22,603 nt of DNA from Candidatus Thorarchaeota archaeon (GTDB lineage: Archaea; Asgardarchaeota; Thorarchaeia; Thorarchaeales; Thorarchaeaceae), in assembly GCA_016840385.1 (NCBI GenBank), contig JAEOSL010000052.1, positions 1 to 22,603 on the forward strand, read 5' to 3'. Shown here piece after piece: positions 21,225-22,603 of this stretch. Each line of letters opens with the position of its first letter. The first letter of the stretch is position 1. The position numbers were made by a program, and so were the translations under genes. The notes beneath the pieces were generated by a model. That model made no database searches. It saw only the letters and a list, made by a program, of their open reading frames with translations, and was not told the DNA's origin.

Positions 21225-22603
21225 ATGGAATCTAAACCCATAACCACTGATGAGATGCGTTCACTTGAACTCAACGCAAAGTATCTTGGAGTTTCTCACA
21301 GCCTGCTCATGCAGATAGCTGGTCGAGAAGTTGCTCGAGTAATTACTGACAATGAGGAAGTTGAAGGCAAATCAATAGTGATACTCTCCGGTCTAGGTGG
21401 GAATGGTGGCGATGGAATTGTGGCAGCAAGGTACCTCGATGAAGCAGGTGCCAAAGTCAAGGTCTTTCTCTTAGGTCACGAGAAGACCATCTCAAATGAA
21501 GACACTCTAATGAACTGGAATATTCTCAAGAATCTCAAGCGTATTTCAATCTCGACACTGAAAACTGAGTCTGATGTAAATTCATGTGATGCAATTGAGC
21601 GAGCTGATATTCTCGTGGATGGGTTGATGGGCTTCGGTCTGCACTCCAAACTCAGAGAGCCTCTTCTATCCACTGTAAAGATGATTAACAAATCAAATGC
21701 TACGAAATATTCTATCGATGTGCCCACAGGGATTGATTCTGACACTGGAAAAGTACATGGAGATGCAGTGAAGGCTGATCATACAATTTCTCTACATGCA
21801 ACAAAAATCGGTATTCGCAAGGCAGAAAATAATGCAGGCAAAGTGCATGTTGTTACAATTGGAATTCCCAAGGAGGCCTCGTATACATGTGGTCCCGGAG
21901 ACCTTGCATTCTACAGTCAACCTCGAAGTTCTACTGCAAAGAAAGGAGATTCAGGAAGGATTCTTGTCATAGGCGGGAGCGATGTATATTCAGGAGCTCC
22001 TGCACTTTCAGGTATGGCTGCATTAAGAACAGGTTCTGATTTGGTGAGTATACTTGCTCCCGAACCTGTTGTTCCTACTATCCGAGAGTATAGCCCGAAT
22101 CTGATGGTGGCAAGTCTAGGAGCTAAGATATTTCAACCTGAGGCCGTTGACTCAGCACTTGAGATGTCCGATAGAAATGACGTAGTAGTAATTGGTCCTG
22201 GATTGGGAACCCATCCTGAAACAATGGTTGCTGCGAAGACATTAATTGAGAAGCTAATTGAAATTGGGAAGCCAATGGTGATTGATGCGGATGGGTTGAA
22301 GGTCCTTGAAAAGTCTGGGATAAAATTGAATCCTGAAAAAATCATTCTTACTCCGCATTGGGGCGAATTGAAGGTTCTTCTTTATCCAGATATTGGAGAC
22401 CCTGAAAAACAGTATAACCGTACTAAGAGAGCTCTTGATGCAGCTGCTCAATACAACTGCGTGGTTCTATTGAAAGGATCTGTAGATGTCATAGCACATC
22501 CAAATGGTTCAACTAAGCTGAATAGGACTGGAACCCCCGCAATGACCGTCGGAGGTACCGGGGATGTCCTCACTGGAATCATTGCTTCACTTCTTTCCCG
22601 AGG
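21225..22603 (+). CDS. nnr: Bifunctional NAD(P)H-hydrate epimerase/dehydratase, 3' end outside window
   Basis: The ORF is open from ATG 21225 to the window edge (459 full codons). The N-terminal YjeF_N domain (about 1-225) has the GLGGNGGDG loop (about 64-72), VDGLMGFGL and SIDVPTGIDSDTG. The C-terminal carbohydrate-kinase-like dehydratase domain (from about 240) has KGDSGRILVIGGS, VIGPGLG, VIDADGLKVL, TPHWGEL and, at the edge, GGTGDVLTG. The enzyme repairs hydrated NADH and NADPH: the epimerase interconverts R and S forms and the dehydratase restores the cofactor using ADP or ATP. Missing are only the last few dozen residues. The protein starts with ESKPITTDEMRSLELNAKYL, which matches the family's N-terminus, so ATG 21225 is secure. 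The 96-bp divergent gap upstream shows no clear TATA box. Confidence 0.92.
   Translation, partial: MESKPITTDEMRSLELNAKYLGVSHSLLMQIAGREVARVITDNEEVEGKSIVILSGLGGNGGDGIVAARYLDEAGAKVKVFLLGHEKTISNEDTLMNWNILKNLKRISISTLKTESDVNSCDAIERADILVDGLMGFGLHSKLREPLLSTVKMINKSNATKYSIDVPTGIDSDTGKVHGDAVKADHTISLHATKIGIRKAENNAGKVHVVTIGIPKEASYTCGPGDLAFYSQPRSSTAKKGDSGRILVIGGSDVYSGAPALSGMAALRTGSDLVSILAPEPVVPTIREYSPNLMVASLGAKIFQPEAVDSALEMSDRNDVVVIGPGLGTHPETMVAAKTLIEKLIEIGKPMVIDADGLKVLEKSGIKLNPEKIILTPHWGELKVLLYPDIGDPEKQYNRTKRALDAAAQYNCVVLLKGSVDVIAHPNGSTKLNRTGTPAMTVGGTGDVLTGIIASLLSR

Noticed and set aside
1..22603. tRNA, rRNA or CRISPR array
   Set aside because: No cloverleaf-like sequence, rRNA-like segment or regularly spaced repeats seen on either strand; a covariance-model search would be needed to exclude small RNAs fully.

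Overview
The window reads as a piece of an archaeal chromosome of moderate GC. Support comes from TATA-type promoters about 25 bp from start codons, near-leaderless starts, frequent GTG and TTG starts, an archaeal-looking SMC/ScpA locus, and anaerobic NuoEFG/Nfn-type redox genes. The gene mix would suit an anaerobic archaeon, possibly an Asgard lineage such as Thorarchaeota. That placement is only an impression: there is no rRNA or other phylogenetic marker here.

Layout. 1-491: 3' part of a TnpB gene (IS200/IS605 type) cut by the window edge, with a perfect hairpin in its 3' end. 528-1040 (-): tandem winged-helix protein resembling ScpB (kite family). 1090-1593 (+): unknown four-helix membrane protein. 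1593-3484 (+): a palindrome, a TATA box, four consecutive micro-ORFs of 32-39 codons that the usual length cut-off hides, then an MFS exporter. 3506-8632 (-): ScpA, SMC and a degenerate AAA+ protein, transcribed AAA+ -> smc -> scpA. 8739-9767 (-): TSUP (TauE/SafE) permease. 9922-13380 (+): MoxR-type AAA+ ATPase followed by a protein with an HEIQH metallopeptidase-like region and a C-terminal VWA domain. 13386-20228 (-): five overlapping genes, transcribed nuoE -> nuoF/hydB -> nuoG-like -> nfnA -> nfnB. 20433-21128 (-): SAM methyltransferase. 21225-end (+): bifunctional NAD(P)H-hydrate repair enzyme, cut by the window edge.

How the parts may work together. The SMC, ScpA and ScpB-like genes would make an SMC-kleisin-kite condensin; the AAA+ protein 14 nt upstream of smc has lost its ATPase residues and may be a structural partner. 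The MoxR and metallopeptidase/VWA proteins form an ATPase-effector pair. The five-gene redox operon joins a HydBC-like NADH/flavin/ferredoxin core and a NuoG-like electron-wire subunit to an NfnAB-type bifurcating transhydrogenase, suggesting one large electron-bifurcating complex linking NAD(H), NADP(H) and ferredoxin.

The best candidate for something undescribed is the micro-ORF chain before the MFS gene. Each ORF after the first has a Shine-Dalgarno sequence at the end of its predecessor, and the first and fourth peptides look like relatives. They may be exported peptides or a leader-peptide control device for the exporter. Second in interest are the pseudo-AAA+ gene at the SMC locus and the NuoEFG-Nfn fusion operon.
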